Of a DNA stretch of 64,000 nucleotides, positions 35,129 through 45,903 are shown piece after piece. Made by a program: the position numbers and the translations under genes. Below the pieces are notes generated by a model. It saw only the letters and a list, made by a program, of their open reading frames with translations, did not search any database and was not told where the DNA came from. This DNA is from Rhizophagus clarus (lineage: Eukaryota > Glomeromycota > Glomeromycetes > Glomerales > Glomeraceae). The stretch spans positions 162,391-226,390 of the forward strand of contig BLAL01000039.1 in the NCBI GenBank assembly GCA_015698045.1. The letters run 5' to 3'. How positions within the stretch are numbered: the stretch's first letter is position 1; each line of letters begins with the position of its first letter.

Positions 35129-37535
35129 TTATTTATTATATGGGGTTATGGAAATGGTAGGACTTGGATTAATATTTCGAGGCAGATGAGAGGTGGCTTG
35201 TTCTAATGCCTGCACTAGAAGACTCTTATTCACGATCATAATATTTCTTAAAGTTAATAGTAAACGTAAGAGCGATTTTACCTTCTGTGTTGATTTTGTT
35301 AGAGGAATTTCAGCATAATCAATATGAAAATAGCGAGACAAACCATCCATGTTATTTACCAGAATATTCAAATATATATCTTCTTCAGCAACCTGAATCT
35401 CTACAATCTCAAATTGGTTGCTAAGTGGTCTGCATATCAAATTAACAAAACTAATACCATCAAGTGTCTCTCACCACAATTTTACTTCATCATTAGCTTT
35501 CTTTGTATCATTACAAATGATACAGGAACACTCCGCATATGCAAGTTTATTGATTTTACCTCCATGCTTTATTAATAATATGGCGTCAGGCTTTTTTCCC
35601 ATCCGTTCTTTGATTATTTCACCAGAATTCCTTTGAAATTTACTCACCAAGCTCTGCCGTTCTGCTCTAAAAATAAGTTAAACTTTTAAAAAATTTATTT
35701 AATGAATAAGATTATTTTTTTTTCAAAAATCTACTTATGTGCTTAAACAGGTTTTTCCATTTGGCATATCTTCCAAACTAGCTTGAAGTAAAGGCATCAC
35801 CACATCTGTGACATAGGTTTCTTTACTCTATTCTTTACGAGTTGTACTATTTTCGAATGCCAGATTATTCCAAATTTCACTGCTATAAGAAATTAAAAGA
35901 CAAATAAGTAAAATTAATTATTAGTCAGCTACACAAGAAATAGTACTTACAGCACATTTAGTAGTATATGCTCAGCTCTTTTTTCCAACGTAGATATATT
36001 TTCTTTCCAAGTCTTATCATGTACAATATTTCTAGACATATTTGTAATATTCGCCTTATTAAAATTATGTATGAATAGCTCGCACTTAGATATAACTGAT
36101 TTGGGTAGTGTACATTTCATATTTTTATACGGCTCCTGATAAAAAATATAAAAAGTAAAAAATGGATATCATTTTACAGATATAATTTATATAAATTTAC
36201 TATGAAAATACTTTTTTGCTTCTGTCCTAATTTTTCTACTAAAAGTGATTTATTGCTTAAAATCATATTTGCTTCCAGATCTTTTCACGAAAGATTAGCG
36301 AGAACGACATAATTCACCAAATTTTTCTTTAAGGCATCATAAAGAGTTGCATCTAAATCAGTCTTGGGGTTCTATGTAGAAAAGAATTATCTATTAAATT
36401 CAATAAGTGAGAATGTAATACAAATTATTGAATACCTACACTAAGCTTTGACTTTAACATATTATAATTTTGTTCTATTTCTTCTCACGTTTGATCTTGT
36501 ATAACTTCTTTATCCTATATCAGGAGATATCAATACACTGAGTCTTGGCTCTCGTAGGAACTTCTAAGCGAAATTATATAAATTATTACTGTATTTAGTG
36601 CCTTTATCGCTCTTAAACCTTTAATGCTTTTGTATGCAATCATCATCTACAACTGATGAAAATGTTAGATTTCACGCGAAATATACATTGTGTGCACACA
36701 ATATGGTACCATTTTTCAGATTATATAAGGTTAAAAACATCAGGCAAAAAAGTCACGCACAGCCAGGGAAAATAGTATCCTTGACATCTCGAAGCATCTT
36801 TAAAGATATCGCTCTTCCGGGTCAGCATTTTTCCAACCTTCAGCAGTGACCGCCATATAGTTCATTTGTTGTAGTATCATCATAAAAGTGTATACACAAA
36901 AAAATTTTCTAATTAATATATCACTAACCTCAGCTAGAATCTCTAAGATTTTCATTCTTCGTTCCATATCAGTTACTTTCATTAATGCAGAATTTACAGC
37001 GCTATCTGCTAAAATTCTAACATCTTCATAATTACTTAAGTCATTACCATTCATTGCTAGATAAACTATATTCACACCACAAACTGCATCTAAAGGTCCA
37101 TTTAATAGAATATTTTTGACTCTAAAGCCGTAAATTAATATCAGCCATACACAGCATGAAATGCTTATTGTCCTCCTTGATTTCATAGGTTTGCAGTATG
37201 AAAAGGGGTATAATTTCTGTTCCTTCAGAGATGAGGTTATATTTCTTTAACACCTCACTTAAGCTGAGATACAAATAGAACGGTCACTTCGTGTTGTCTT
37301 TGAGGGCCTTAGCCTCTTTTGCAAGTCTCATAACCGGTCCTTCTTTAAAACCATAATTTTGAAAATCTTCTTTGGTCATGTCGAGAAAGTCTTGACCGGT
37401 AATGTTTTCATTGCGGAGTATTCCCAAGTCATCGTCGTCAAGTTTGAGGCTCTGTTCTTCCAAGTGTAAAATAAGGGTTTCTGTATCCCAGTTCTTAACC
37501 AAGTAAGAGTCGTGTTCAGCTGTTGAGGTAGACAT
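35129..37535 (-). pseudogene. SAM domain plus REase-like domain protein, spliced, probably decayed
   Basis: The first exon (37535-37284) encodes MSTSTAEHDSYLVKNWDTE and a SAM domain with ITGQDFLDMTKEDFQNYGF. A further piece reads LSEVLKKYNLISEGTEIIPL near 37,260-37,200. Then come segments ILLNGPLDAVCGV (about 37,110), SEIWNNLAFENSTTRKE with an in-frame stop (about 35,870), LLQASLEDMPNGKTCLST, and a last part with RMGKKPDAILLI and KLAYAECSCII before KLW*ETLDGIS. Asp (KKPDAI) and Glu (AECSC) are spaced as in a PD-(D/E)XK-like domain of the kind attached to Crinkler-type proteins; this is inference. The TGA in KLW*ETL fits Arg. Exon borders are only approximate. The Crinkler-N-like gene lies immediately upstream on the same strand. 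Confidence 0.5.
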
Positions 37536-37810
37536 AGCGCTTTTATATGGTTATTTGGCTCAGATAAAAAATAGTGTTACTTTCTGGAGTAAGTTAAAAA
37601 TTTATTTTTGGGAAAGGGCTGAGCGTTAATATAGGTTTTTATGTCGCATAGGGATTACATCATTACACGTGACCCATTTCACATATACGTTTGATAAAAT
37701 AATAATACTTTATTTATGAAATAAATCGTTACTGGAAGCCAGCCTAAAATACATAAAATTGCGAATATACTTCATGGCTAAGGCCTATCGCTATTACATA
37801 ATATAAGAAA

Positions 37811-38125
37811 TTATTCTGAGACTGAGAGGGGTTGAGCGACGACATGGAAATAGTCTTCTTGGGATTGTTCATTAAAAAAAGTGAAAATCAAATCCTGTGG
37901 TTGCATAAGTGCCTCACTGGGATAAACTTGACGAATTTTTAGGCGAATACTATTGAAGGGTGCTTCTAACCTGCTCTGAATTATAGCTACAAGATCGCTA
38001 ACTGCTTGGCTCCTGCCAACTGTTACTATTTGCATGACTTGTTCGTGTGAAAGAGTATGAAGTTCTCCACAAGGAACAATAAGACAATGAAGATTGATAT
38101 TGATGTTATCTGCACTGGAAGACAT
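37811..38125 (-). CDS. Crinkler N-terminus-like (ubiquitin-fold) protein
   Basis: The start chosen is ATG 38125 (MSSSADNININLHCLIVPCG); an upstream ATG at 38254 would add 43 poorly constrained residues. The 104-residue product has the Crinkler-type header LHCLIVPCGE, a VTVGRSQAVSDLVAIIQSRL segment and IRLKIRQVYPSE, matching the usual beta-grasp pattern in which a short strand, a charged 'V.DLK..I' helix and an L..V strand follow each other. Crinkler proteins usually have this header plus a separate C-terminal enzyme domain. Here the next gene downstream on the same strand (SAM plus REase-like) could be that partner. No stop or shift is present. Confidence 0.5.
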   Translation of the reverse strand: MSSSADNININLHCLIVPCGELHTLSHEQVMQIVTVGRSQAVSDLVAIIQSRLEAPFNSIRLKIRQVYPSEALMQPQDLIFTFFNEQSQEDYFHVVAQPLSVSE

Positions 38126-38633
38126 GGTGATTCCTTGTTTATAGAGTCCATAGTGAGAAAAACTCGTTCCTATACATATATAACTTCTGGTATATACATA
38201 CCTTAGCGAAGCACTTACAGGTAAATTTTTGCGGAAAGTTGGCTGAACTTCCACATACTGCTACATGCTTTATATCCCTTTTTTTCTCATTAGATTCAAA
38301 AAAAGATTAGCCTGACTGGTTTAACTATTCTCCTGAAAAATCTATTTTGAGGGAGGGCGGAATTTTCAAACCTTTTCACATGGAGATCTACCGGAGAGAC
38401 CATTGTTGGTTTTACGCCCAGCAATCTTAAAATTGCGAGTCCCTCAGCCCTTCATAACATATGCTTTTAACGTTAATATTTACTTTTAGAGCTGGTTCTG
38501 TATTGCTTGTAGACGCTTTTTCACATTTTCTCATAATTGTTTGGGGAAAAAAATAAAGAATAAAGGTTAATATGTTTTCGATATATATATGCAAAAATTA
38601 TTATGTCGCACAATACCTGACTGATGATCCACT

Positions 38634-38706
38634 TATTTTCTGTCGCACAATCTGTGGCTCAGCAAATTCTTCTGAGCTGGTGATCACTGCTCTGGTTGAT
38701 GATCAG
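38634..38706. repeat. Direct repeat, copy 1
   Basis: ATTTTCTGTCGCACA...GAGCTGGTGATCACTGCTC...GATGATC recurs in diverged form at 39,437-39,508, so the pair flanks the small gene at 38746-39297. Confidence 0.5.
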
Positions 38707-38745
38707 TATTCTGGACACAAAGTTGAATATATGTTAAACATAATC

Positions 38746-39297
38746 ATGACAAGTAATACTAATAATAATTCTGATCAAGTCGATGCTCAATTACATGATG
38801 AGCTACATGATGAGCTTTTATATGAATTACTTTTATATAAGAAGAAAGATATAATAGCTATTCAGGAAAAACTCGGTATGGACGCAGACCGGAAGAAGGG
38901 ACCTATTAATGTCAATACAAATTGAACAGCATTGGATCAAATCAAGAAAGGAAAAACACTTAAAGATTCGTTTAGGCTACTATTTGATTTGGTGGGAGAA
39001 TTAATAGATATACGGGGAGATCTCGATGTGACCTTCCAGCCCATTCTTACTATATTATATGAAAATATAGAAGATCTTGAGGAATTTATGAAAATGTCAC
39101 TTGGAACATTATATCATTTGCTTTTATATTTGGAAGAGGAAATAAGCACAATTCAAGATCATCTTGGTATTGACGGTTATACTAATCAAGAAATAAGTGG
39201 ATTAGAAGCCGATAAAAATGCAAGAGCATATCTTCAAAAGTTTAGACGGTCCCTTAGGAAATGTTCCAAGTGTGGTAACACAGAAATTCATCGATAG
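38746..39297 (+). pseudogene. Unrecognised helical protein with CxxC tail, one TGA
   Basis: ATG 38746 starts MTSNTNNNSDQVDAQLHDEL. After VNTN an in-frame TGA (38926-38928, Arg fits) is followed by TALDQIKKGKTLKDS in the same frame. Two related helical blocks (ELLLYKKKDIIAIQEKLGMD and LLLYLEEEISTIQDHLGIDG) suggest an internal duplication. The end, RKCSKCGNTEIHR, has a Cys-X2-Cys that may be half a zinc site. About 184 codons. It lies between diverged direct repeats. Family unknown. Confidence 0.45.
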
Positions 39298-39436
39298 GAA
39301 GTAAAAATGTTTGTTTTACCGAAGAGGGCTTCCATTATTTCCGAAGGTCTCTCCTCAACAATTGCACGAAATATTCGTCAAAAATCCATCTAGCACCGGA
39401 CAGTGCCCATGTCTAGAATAGGTTAGCTAATCTATA

Positions 39437-39508
39437 TTTTTTCTGTTGCACAGGGCGCAAAAAATCTTCCGAGCTGATGATCACCGCTCCGGATTAGTTA
39501 GATCGGTA
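39437..39508. repeat. Direct repeat, copy 2
   Basis: Diverged second copy of 38634-38706: TTTTCTGTTGCACA, then GAGCTGATGATCACCGCTC. Confidence 0.45.
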
Positions 39509-40397
39509 GAACGTAACAATATGCTAGGGCCAACTTTAATAGTAAAATGTAATGTTAAAGCGAAAGATCTGCCGATAATCAATATAATTTATGAAAAAAA
39601 ATGATTAAACAGCAATGGCGAAATGCAAAACTACGCGAAAATAATTTTTTCAGAAAAATATCGTCTATATATTTTATTTTGGATCGGCTGTTTGAAATAC
39701 TTCAAACATACTTATAAAAAAAAAATCTGGAAAATGTGATGCTATTTTAAATATAAATATTTAGTACTTTTTTATTGAAACACAAAAAAAAAAAGAAAAT
39801 ATTTTTAAATATTTATCGCCAAGAAATAAAAAATACATATAAACTGAGAAGAAAGTAACCAGTAGTCCAATTTAAGTAAAAAAAACTTCCTCAAATGATG
39901 TGAACAATGAATTGGCCCCCGTTTGTTTATCTAACTCCTAGATAAATGGAAGTTATACTTTGTAGTAAAAATTTTTTTTTTTGGAAAGTTTCCGTATGTT
40001 GTGACATTATGAATGAAACAAAAAAAAATTGAAATTGGTGTATGGAAAAAAGAAATATCCGAGAAATTTAATCGGGTAAATGTTTTGCCGACCGAGAACA
40101 ATCTTGTTTGTAAATGTAACTTACCACAAAAATTTGGGTCCTCAAAAACCATTTTTTGAAATATAGGGAATAGGGAAATACAGTATAAGGTCAGCAAATA
40201 AACGGTCCATAATCGAATAAATAATATTTATCGAAAAGATTATCTTTAATTATTAATTATTGTTGATATTGGTACTGCAAATAATCGCTTTGACCTACAC
40301 AAGATTTAATATCTTGCAGAAATCACAAACTTTAAAGGTTTACACGACAATCAAATGTAACCCACAACTTTTGGTCATATATAAGGTTATATATAGT
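39509..40397. other. Gap without a recognisable gene
   Basis: A/T rich with poly-A runs near 39,718 and 39,786. A minus-strand frame at 39,931-40,197 is Phe-rich and looks random. Confidence 0.4.
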
Positions 40398-40476
40398 ACC
40401 ATCCCAGGGTTGGTTTTTTTTTAAGTTTCGGTCTACCATCCCAGGGTTGGTTTTTTTTTTAAGTTTCGGTCTTTTT
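40398..40476. repeat. Tandem duplication upstream of the methyltransferase gene
   Basis: Two near-identical ~39-bp copies of TACCATCCCAGGGTTGG followed by a T run and AAGTTTCGGTCT. They lie about 140 bp upstream of the ATG, so they may be promoter sequence duplicated by slippage. Confidence 0.75.
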
Positions 40477-40615
40477 TTTTTATAAGAAAATTGTTTTTTC
40501 TTACACGGAATTGGAAAATCAACGACTTAATTAATATAAATCACAGAATGTTGACAAGGTGAATCGGTCTTTTCGAATTCATTTTTACAGTTTGAAAAGT
40601 TTTAAAACTGATAAT

Positions 40616-41884
40616 ATGGGAAACTCGTTTACAAAAACTAAAACTAAAAAAAGAGCCGATAAAGAATCAAATGATTCTACTGTTGAAAATGCAACAAATT
40701 CAGATAGAGAAGAATTCCGTTATATTGATGGCATAAGGTTTCATAATGTGGATAATGCGTTATATCCTCTTCCAAATGATGATGAAGAATGCGACAGATT
40801 ACATATGCAGCATTTTATAATGAAAAACGGTTGGCAAAGTAATTTTAATTCTCCTGTCAAGCACTTCTTGACCCACAATGATTCGGAGGTTCTTGATGCC
40901 GGGTATGTATTACTATGACATCATAGTAATGACCTTTTCTATCTATGAAACATACATTCACATCAAAACCTTTTTTAATTGAAGATGTGGTGCCGGTTCC
41001 TGGGCGTTTGATATTGCATCAAGTTTTCCGAGATCCAAAGTTACTGGCATAGATATTTCACCTATTCAACCTTCAGGAATCAAACCAAAAAACTTTACTT
41101 TTATTCAAGCAAATCTTTTGGATGGATTACCATTTAAAGATAATACTTTTGATTTCATATTCCAGCGTTTCTTGATTGCATCAATTGCTGTAGATCAATG
41201 GCCAACTGTTATGAACGAGCTAATCAGAATATTAAAACCTGGTGGTTATTTGGAGGTAAAAAATCTCGTAACTTTTTTAGAACATGTATTTTATTAAATA
41301 ATAATGCTACCTAGGAATTGATTATTTTTATTCAAACAGTTGATGGAATTTGACTTAAGACCTGAAAATTTAGGTCCAGTTTCAACTAGATTTGCAGAAG
41401 CTGGTATGGGATTTTTTTTTCTTTTTTCACCTCTACGACCATTTCATATTTGATATTGACATTTCATTATGTATCATTACGTATTTTAGTGATTACTTTA
41501 TGTTTACAGCAAAATTGTGACATAAATCTTGCCTCTACTTTAAAATCTTATTTCGAGCAACAAAATCAACTTAAAGATGTTAAAGAGGAAATAAAACTTT
41601 TCTACGGTGGTGCAGAAGCTGGTAAACTTGGTCGAGCGGTATGTACTGTGTACAATCAAATATTACTATGTATTTACTATTTACGAGATCTAATTAATAT
41701 CTCTACGTAATTATAGTTTAATGACGATGTCATAGGCTTTTACAAAAACATAAAGGTTGTCTTGATGCCAATTTTGCAAACCTCCTCCGAGGAATATGAT
41801 CAAATGTTGGAAACTGCAAAAAAAGAATGGTTAGAATTAAATAGTTATTTTCATTTTATTCGTGTTTATGCTAGAAAAGAATAA
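40616..41884 (+). CDS. SAM-dependent methyltransferase, five exons
   Basis: The model joins 40616-40902, 40985-41255, 41340-41403, 41490-41638 and 41717-41884. All junctions are GT-AG with matching phase, giving 312 residues. The start MGNSFTKTKTKK fits N-myristoylation (Gly2, with nearby Lys). Motif I reads VLDAGCGAGSWAFDIASSF, with GIDIS (acidic loop) next and LPFKDNTFDFIFQR as motif IV-like, followed by LIRILKPGGYLE. The fold is class I; the substrate is unknown. The C-terminal part (FYGGAEAGKLGRAF...) is conserved-looking. It has no stops and sits between pseudogenes of the virus-like region, so it may be a host gene caught inside the inverted repeats. The donor for exon 3 is GTATGG. Confidence 0.85.
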
Positions 41885-42060
41885 TTTAATTTAAGGCTAT
41901 TCTTGAAAATTTAAAATATCTAAGGATTTATTAAGATTTTCAAAAACAAAAGGAAATATCTATATAATAATTTAAGATAAGGTTAAAGCTATTGGGATTT
42001 AGGGTTAGATTTTATATTGTATCTTTAATCAAAAAAAAATAAATTAGCTGAGTGGTAGGA

Positions 42061-42426
42061 TCACTGCTCTGGACTAAGCCTTTCCACTATGTCATCTAAC
42101 ACAAGTGCTTGTAACCCATCCAAACGAACTTTTAATATATATTCAGGTGATAATCCTCTGAAGAATAGATTTTTAAGAAGCCATTCTGAATAGTCATTGC
42201 TTAAATTACACTCTTTCAGTTTCGAATAATATTCCTTTACCGTATAATTGCCTTGAACTATTCTCCCAAATAAAAAATCTATTCTTTTGGACAATTCAAG
42301 ATTTGCCTCGCTTTCCCATATATCATTTATACTGCGAGAATTTTTTAGTTCCTGTTCTGGAAGATACTTTAGAATAAATGATATTAATTCCGGCGGAAGC
42401 TGTTCTAGTAAATTAACTATATGCAT
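42061..42426 (-). CDS. F-box-like / Gag-like small protein
   Basis: ATG 42426 gives MHIVNLLEQLPPELISFILK, an F-box-like opening. It is followed by FLFGRIVQGNYTVKEYYSKL, in which TVKEYY resembles the short motif of retrotransposon Gag proteins. The remainder reads LLKNLFFRGLSPEYILKV to the stop at 42061, 121 residues in all, intact. It may be a small Gag-type protein of the element or a host F-box protein. It leads a minus-strand block with the next two genes. Confidence 0.5.
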   Translation of the reverse strand: MHIVNLLEQLPPELISFILKYLPEQELKNSRSINDIWESEANLELSKRIDFLFGRIVQGNYTVKEYYSKLKECNLSNDYSEWLLKNLFFRGLSPEYILKVRLDGLQALVLDDIVERLSPEQ

Positions 42427-42483
42427 TTTTTATATGGTTAGAATATCTTTCGATCGAAAAAAAAAGTGAAATACAATATTGGA

Positions 42484-42874
42484 AAGCTTTCATCCTGATC
42501 GAAGGGTCTTAACTTTCTTTGGTCGCGCCCTTCTTCGTTGTTTATGAGGGACAGCCTTTTTTCTCTTACCTCAATTATCTCAACCGAATCGGAATCTTCG
42601 GAAGACTCAGATGAATAGTAGGAATCCTTACCTTTTTTACCAATCAGCGAGGATGTATTATGTCGACCACAGTTTGCCTATCTACACATTCGTCCAGATC
42701 TTCTAATTCGTCTTTTAAGGATTCCACATCCCTTTCCAATCCTTTTACCCTCCTTTCTAAAGAATTATGTTGGGAATGGTAATATTTCAAATCTTTCTTT
42801 AGCACATTATTTTCACGAAAAAATGCACTATATGCTTCTGCATTTTGCTTATCCAGTCCAAATAACCAGGCCAT
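42484..42874 (-). pseudogene. Coiled-coil protein with acidic and basic tail in shifted frames
   Basis: ATG 42874 reads MAWLFGLDKQNAEAYSAFF, followed by a coiled coil (SLERRVKGLERDVESLKDEL). The frame ends at 42644 (IIHPR), but in a neighbouring frame the sequence continues SLIGKKGKDSYYSSESSED and, after another shift, a basic end RRRARPKKVKTLRSG. The Ser/acid then Arg/Lys order suits a nucleic-acid-binding Gag-like tail. Two frameshifts are inferred. Confidence 0.4.
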
Positions 42875-43025
42875 TTTTTCTAACTTCCTGCTCGCTAGAT
42901 ATATCAGATGAATGATTTTGATTGGTTACCATTTTCGTGATATTTTATATATGCTATATCACGAAAAAAAATAAAATTAATAAATGATATCCCGACCCTC
43001 TAACCCTTATATGTGAATAATGTGA

Positions 43026-44194
43026 TTAGTTTTCATCGAAGAGCATGAATGGGTTTGCTTGATCGTAAGGAACTCCACGAGGTCTGTAATTTACTATAGT
43101 ATACCTCTGCAATGGCGCAGTGTTATTTTTAGGACTATGTCGAAGTGCTTGACTAGCAATAGTATTAGCTTTCGACAGATTCCTAATCCCACTCTCTACA
43201 ACTGCAAATACAGCTCCTAAATTACGTAAAGAACTAGGGAGTAATGGCTTACCAGTTTCGGGAAGAAATTCAGCTTTTTTCAGAAACGTACTCAAGGTTC
43301 TAGTTCCAGGCGTCCCTGGATCTCCTAGCCGTCTGGAAGATATTGCTTCCTGAATCCATGTAAGCAATTGCCTTGCCCGCTCCTCGTTCTTTTCAAGTGA
43401 TCTAAACACCCGAGGAATATCCTGTTGACCTCAGTTTTTTACATATCCTATTACACCTCCATTAGATATACGCAGATTTTTAATTTCAGCTGAACAGATA
43501 CAGAGCATGATCATTACATCAGCTAGGGCCTGTTTATTGGATGTATTAGATACATCATACGAATCCAGTCTCTCCTTAACTGATTCTAGTGAGAAGTAGT
43601 CCAGATAATGAATTCCTTCATCTTCGCATAATAAACTCCTCTCCTTTTGGATTTTATTTGATAAAGTGGTCATCTCTGGAATCTTCGTAGCTTCGATTAT
43701 TGCCTCTGGGGCATTAAGCTTCTGCAATTCCGTTCAGAGCCTACTGAGACTAGATGTGCTGGCAACTGAATTAGGGAATGTCTCAGCTATTGCTTTAGCT
43801 ATAACTTTTACTTCTTTTTCACTAAGACTGTCCCGCATAATACGCTGAGCTGTTTCTCTAATAATTTCTCCTTCTGGGATAATATCTGATACTTGGCAGG
43901 CGCATTTAACACAGCATATATTCACTTCTGCTTCTGCACCTCCTTCTTTAGGGGTTACTTGACTTTAGTTCGACCACCTCTTTGAGAAGGTATCAACACG
44001 AATGCCTGTTCTTTACTAAATTCATATCCTTTTTAAAGCCGATTATGGGCCTGACGCCTTTTTTCTCTATCTACTGATGACATACCAGTTGTCAAGAGCT
44101 CAAGTATTTCTGGCGCATACCAGCTAAGCTCTTCAAGACTCATTTTATTGGTGAGCTCGTGGTCTATAACAAACTTGGTTGTAATAGCAGACAT
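43026..44194 (-). pseudogene. Unrecognised element-encoded protein, several stops
   Basis: ATG 44194 begins MSAITTKFVIDHELTNKMSL. After HNRL a TAA, then KGYEFSKEQAF; a frameshift near 43,965 leads to CCVKCACQVSDIIPEGEII, TGA after SSLSRL (43,736), a long helical run, TGA after GYVKN (43,429), then DIPRVFRSLEKNEERARQLL, GTRTLSTFLKKAEFLPETGK and the end NPFMLFDEN at 43026. About 390 codons. Both TGAs fit Arg. A CCVKCAC cluster may bind metal. It has the size of a structural or regulatory protein. I do not recognise it. Confidence 0.5.
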
Positions 44195-44701
44195 TGAGTG
44201 GTATGTAGATTATAGGTGGTAGTTAGATTAATCTGTGGTATTCAGATTATATTAAGTGGGATAAAGTTCAATTCGAAAAAAATATTCTGACAATTGTTCA
44301 CTATGCGAACGGCCTCCACTCATGATCAGTGAAAAATAACAGAGGGCCGAAAGATGGAAAAAAATAATATAACTTATGCAGAGTAGTTTACTTTGGTAAA
44401 CACTGGGCAGGAGATGGTTTATATTGATTTGAAAATTGCAGGTAGATAGGATATGCGAAAAAAATACATAGTCGTAGAATTGCCATTTTAAGGCTATGAA
44501 TAGTCTAAGACCAAAATGTTATACTAGTAATATTTAGTAAAATGTTCGTGTTAGAGCTAATATGTGCTCTGGTCTTAAAGCATTCGTCTTGGTGAATGCG
44601 TTATATAAAGCACCTGGTCTATATTTTGATAGTGCTAAATTTGGGTGATGGAAAAATTTCATGAGTACGTTATTCCTCCAAGCTTTTGTCTCTTTGCGCT
44701 C

Positions 44702-44965
44702 CTAGCATAATTTTAATAGTTGGCATAAAGTGAAATTGTGCCAATTAGCTTTGAGTAAAATTTGCAATAGGCTTATTTTTTCGTTAACCACTGCTAGTAA
44801 ACTTCTTTCTGATACGATACCCCAAATACGGTAGGAAATAAAAGAAAGATATCTTCTTAATATTGGCAATTCATGTAAAGGCGGAATTAAAAGCCTTTCC
44901 TTTTTCCAATGCATATAACCATCACATAATAATTTACTATATACTGGCCCATTTATAATGATCAT
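44702..44965 (-). CDS. Unrecognised 87-residue protein or fragment
   Basis: It starts MIIINGPVYSKLLCDGYMHW and ends LLKANWHNFTLCQLLKLC. Trp and Tyr content is high for random A/T-rich DNA, so this may be coding, but no motif or start signal confirms it. Confidence 0.25.
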   Translation of the reverse strand: MIIINGPVYSKLLCDGYMHWKKERLLIPPLHELPILRRYLSFISYRIWGIVSERSLLAVVNEKISLLQILLKANWHNFTLCQLLKLC

Positions 44966-45175
44966 GCGATTAGTTTTGGAATTATATATTTTTCTTTCAG
45001 CTTAGCGCTCATGAACTTCTTTAGTTGATCTAATATATTCATAGCGTCAGTATGAAAAGTTGTTTATGTCTTATCTTAATACTGAATAATTTAAATATAA
45101 TTTTATTACGAAATTAAAAGTGAAAAAGGTTTTTATATCCTAAAATACTTACATAGATCATATTATTTGCCCGTT

Positions 45176-45544
45176 TATCAAGAGAAATGATTCCATTTGT
45201 GGGGAGTCTGCACTCGTTTAACTGGCTATGCAAGGCACTGGAAATTATATGAAAAAAAATTGAAAAAAAAGCCATGCCTTGTTTATGGATTCCCTACTGA
45301 TGCTGATTCAGGGTATTGCGCTAAATATTATTCCAAATATTCTGCAAAGTACCATGCACATAATTATCAAATGAGGCAGAAGTATATAGCCGAAACTGGA
45401 ACTCTTCAGCTCGCAAAAACCTCTGAATTATCGGATGAGACCCCTCAACCTACAGAGACCTTTGAATTATCGGATGTGACCCTTCAACCCAGAATCTATG
45501 AAGCTCCAGTTTCTGAGTCAGATGATGAGGATATGGGGTCTTGA
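45176..45544 (+). pseudogene. Unrecognised C-terminal coding fragment
   Basis: The open frame WGVCTRLTGYARHWKLYEKK runs to an acidic end SESDDEDMGS. It has no ATG in frame; just upstream is a TGA that could be a lost Arg codon, preceded by more open frame. The middle has repeated ELSDET/ELSDVT units. It is the last coding trace before the right inverted repeat. Confidence 0.35.
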
Positions 45545-45720
45545 CCCATTTGAGGATTAGTGATTAGCTCGAAATTCAGAGCACTAGGAAAAATAAGCAA
45601 AAAATATATCATTCATTAGTCGATTATTATATAAAATTTTGGTAAAAGCATACGTCTTAAAATATGTGACTATGTATCCTGGCTAGAGTGATGCAAGAAT
45701 AGATTTTTTTACCAATAGAT

Positions 45721-45767
45721 GTAGTCTTCTTCAGAAATATTATATAAAAATTGAAAGAAGGCTACAC
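45721..45767. repeat. Right inverted repeat of the virus-like region
   Basis: It reads GTAGTCTTCTTCAGAAATAT to AAAGAAGGCTACAC; the complement matches 17860-17907. It closes the region that begins with the polymerase. See the left copy for caveats. Confidence 0.55.
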
Positions 45768-45903
45768 ATGCCCAATCCATTAGAATAGTATTAGCATATA
45801 TCGAATAACTCCTAAATATCTCCTGTGATTTACGTATTATCCACTTTACTAGAATTACATCAGAAAATTTTATAGTGCGAAAAGTTGCACAAGATTATGC
45901 ATC

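Noticed and set aside
42040..42110. tRNA-like string (TAGCTGAGTGGTAG...CTGCTCTGGACT)
   Set aside because: The piece resembles a D-arm but no matching acceptor, anticodon or T-arm could be folded, and it overlaps the end of the minus-strand Gag/F-box-like gene.
18049..45544. Alternative genetic code (UGA as Trp) in the element
   Set aside because: Many TGG codons and several TAG/TAA stops occur in the same genes, and Arg fits most TGA sites; deamination of CGA is simpler.
17860..45767. Retrovirus-type provirus
   Set aside because: No reverse transcriptase or long terminal repeats belong to the element; the only RT in the window is the separate LINE at 49-53 kb.
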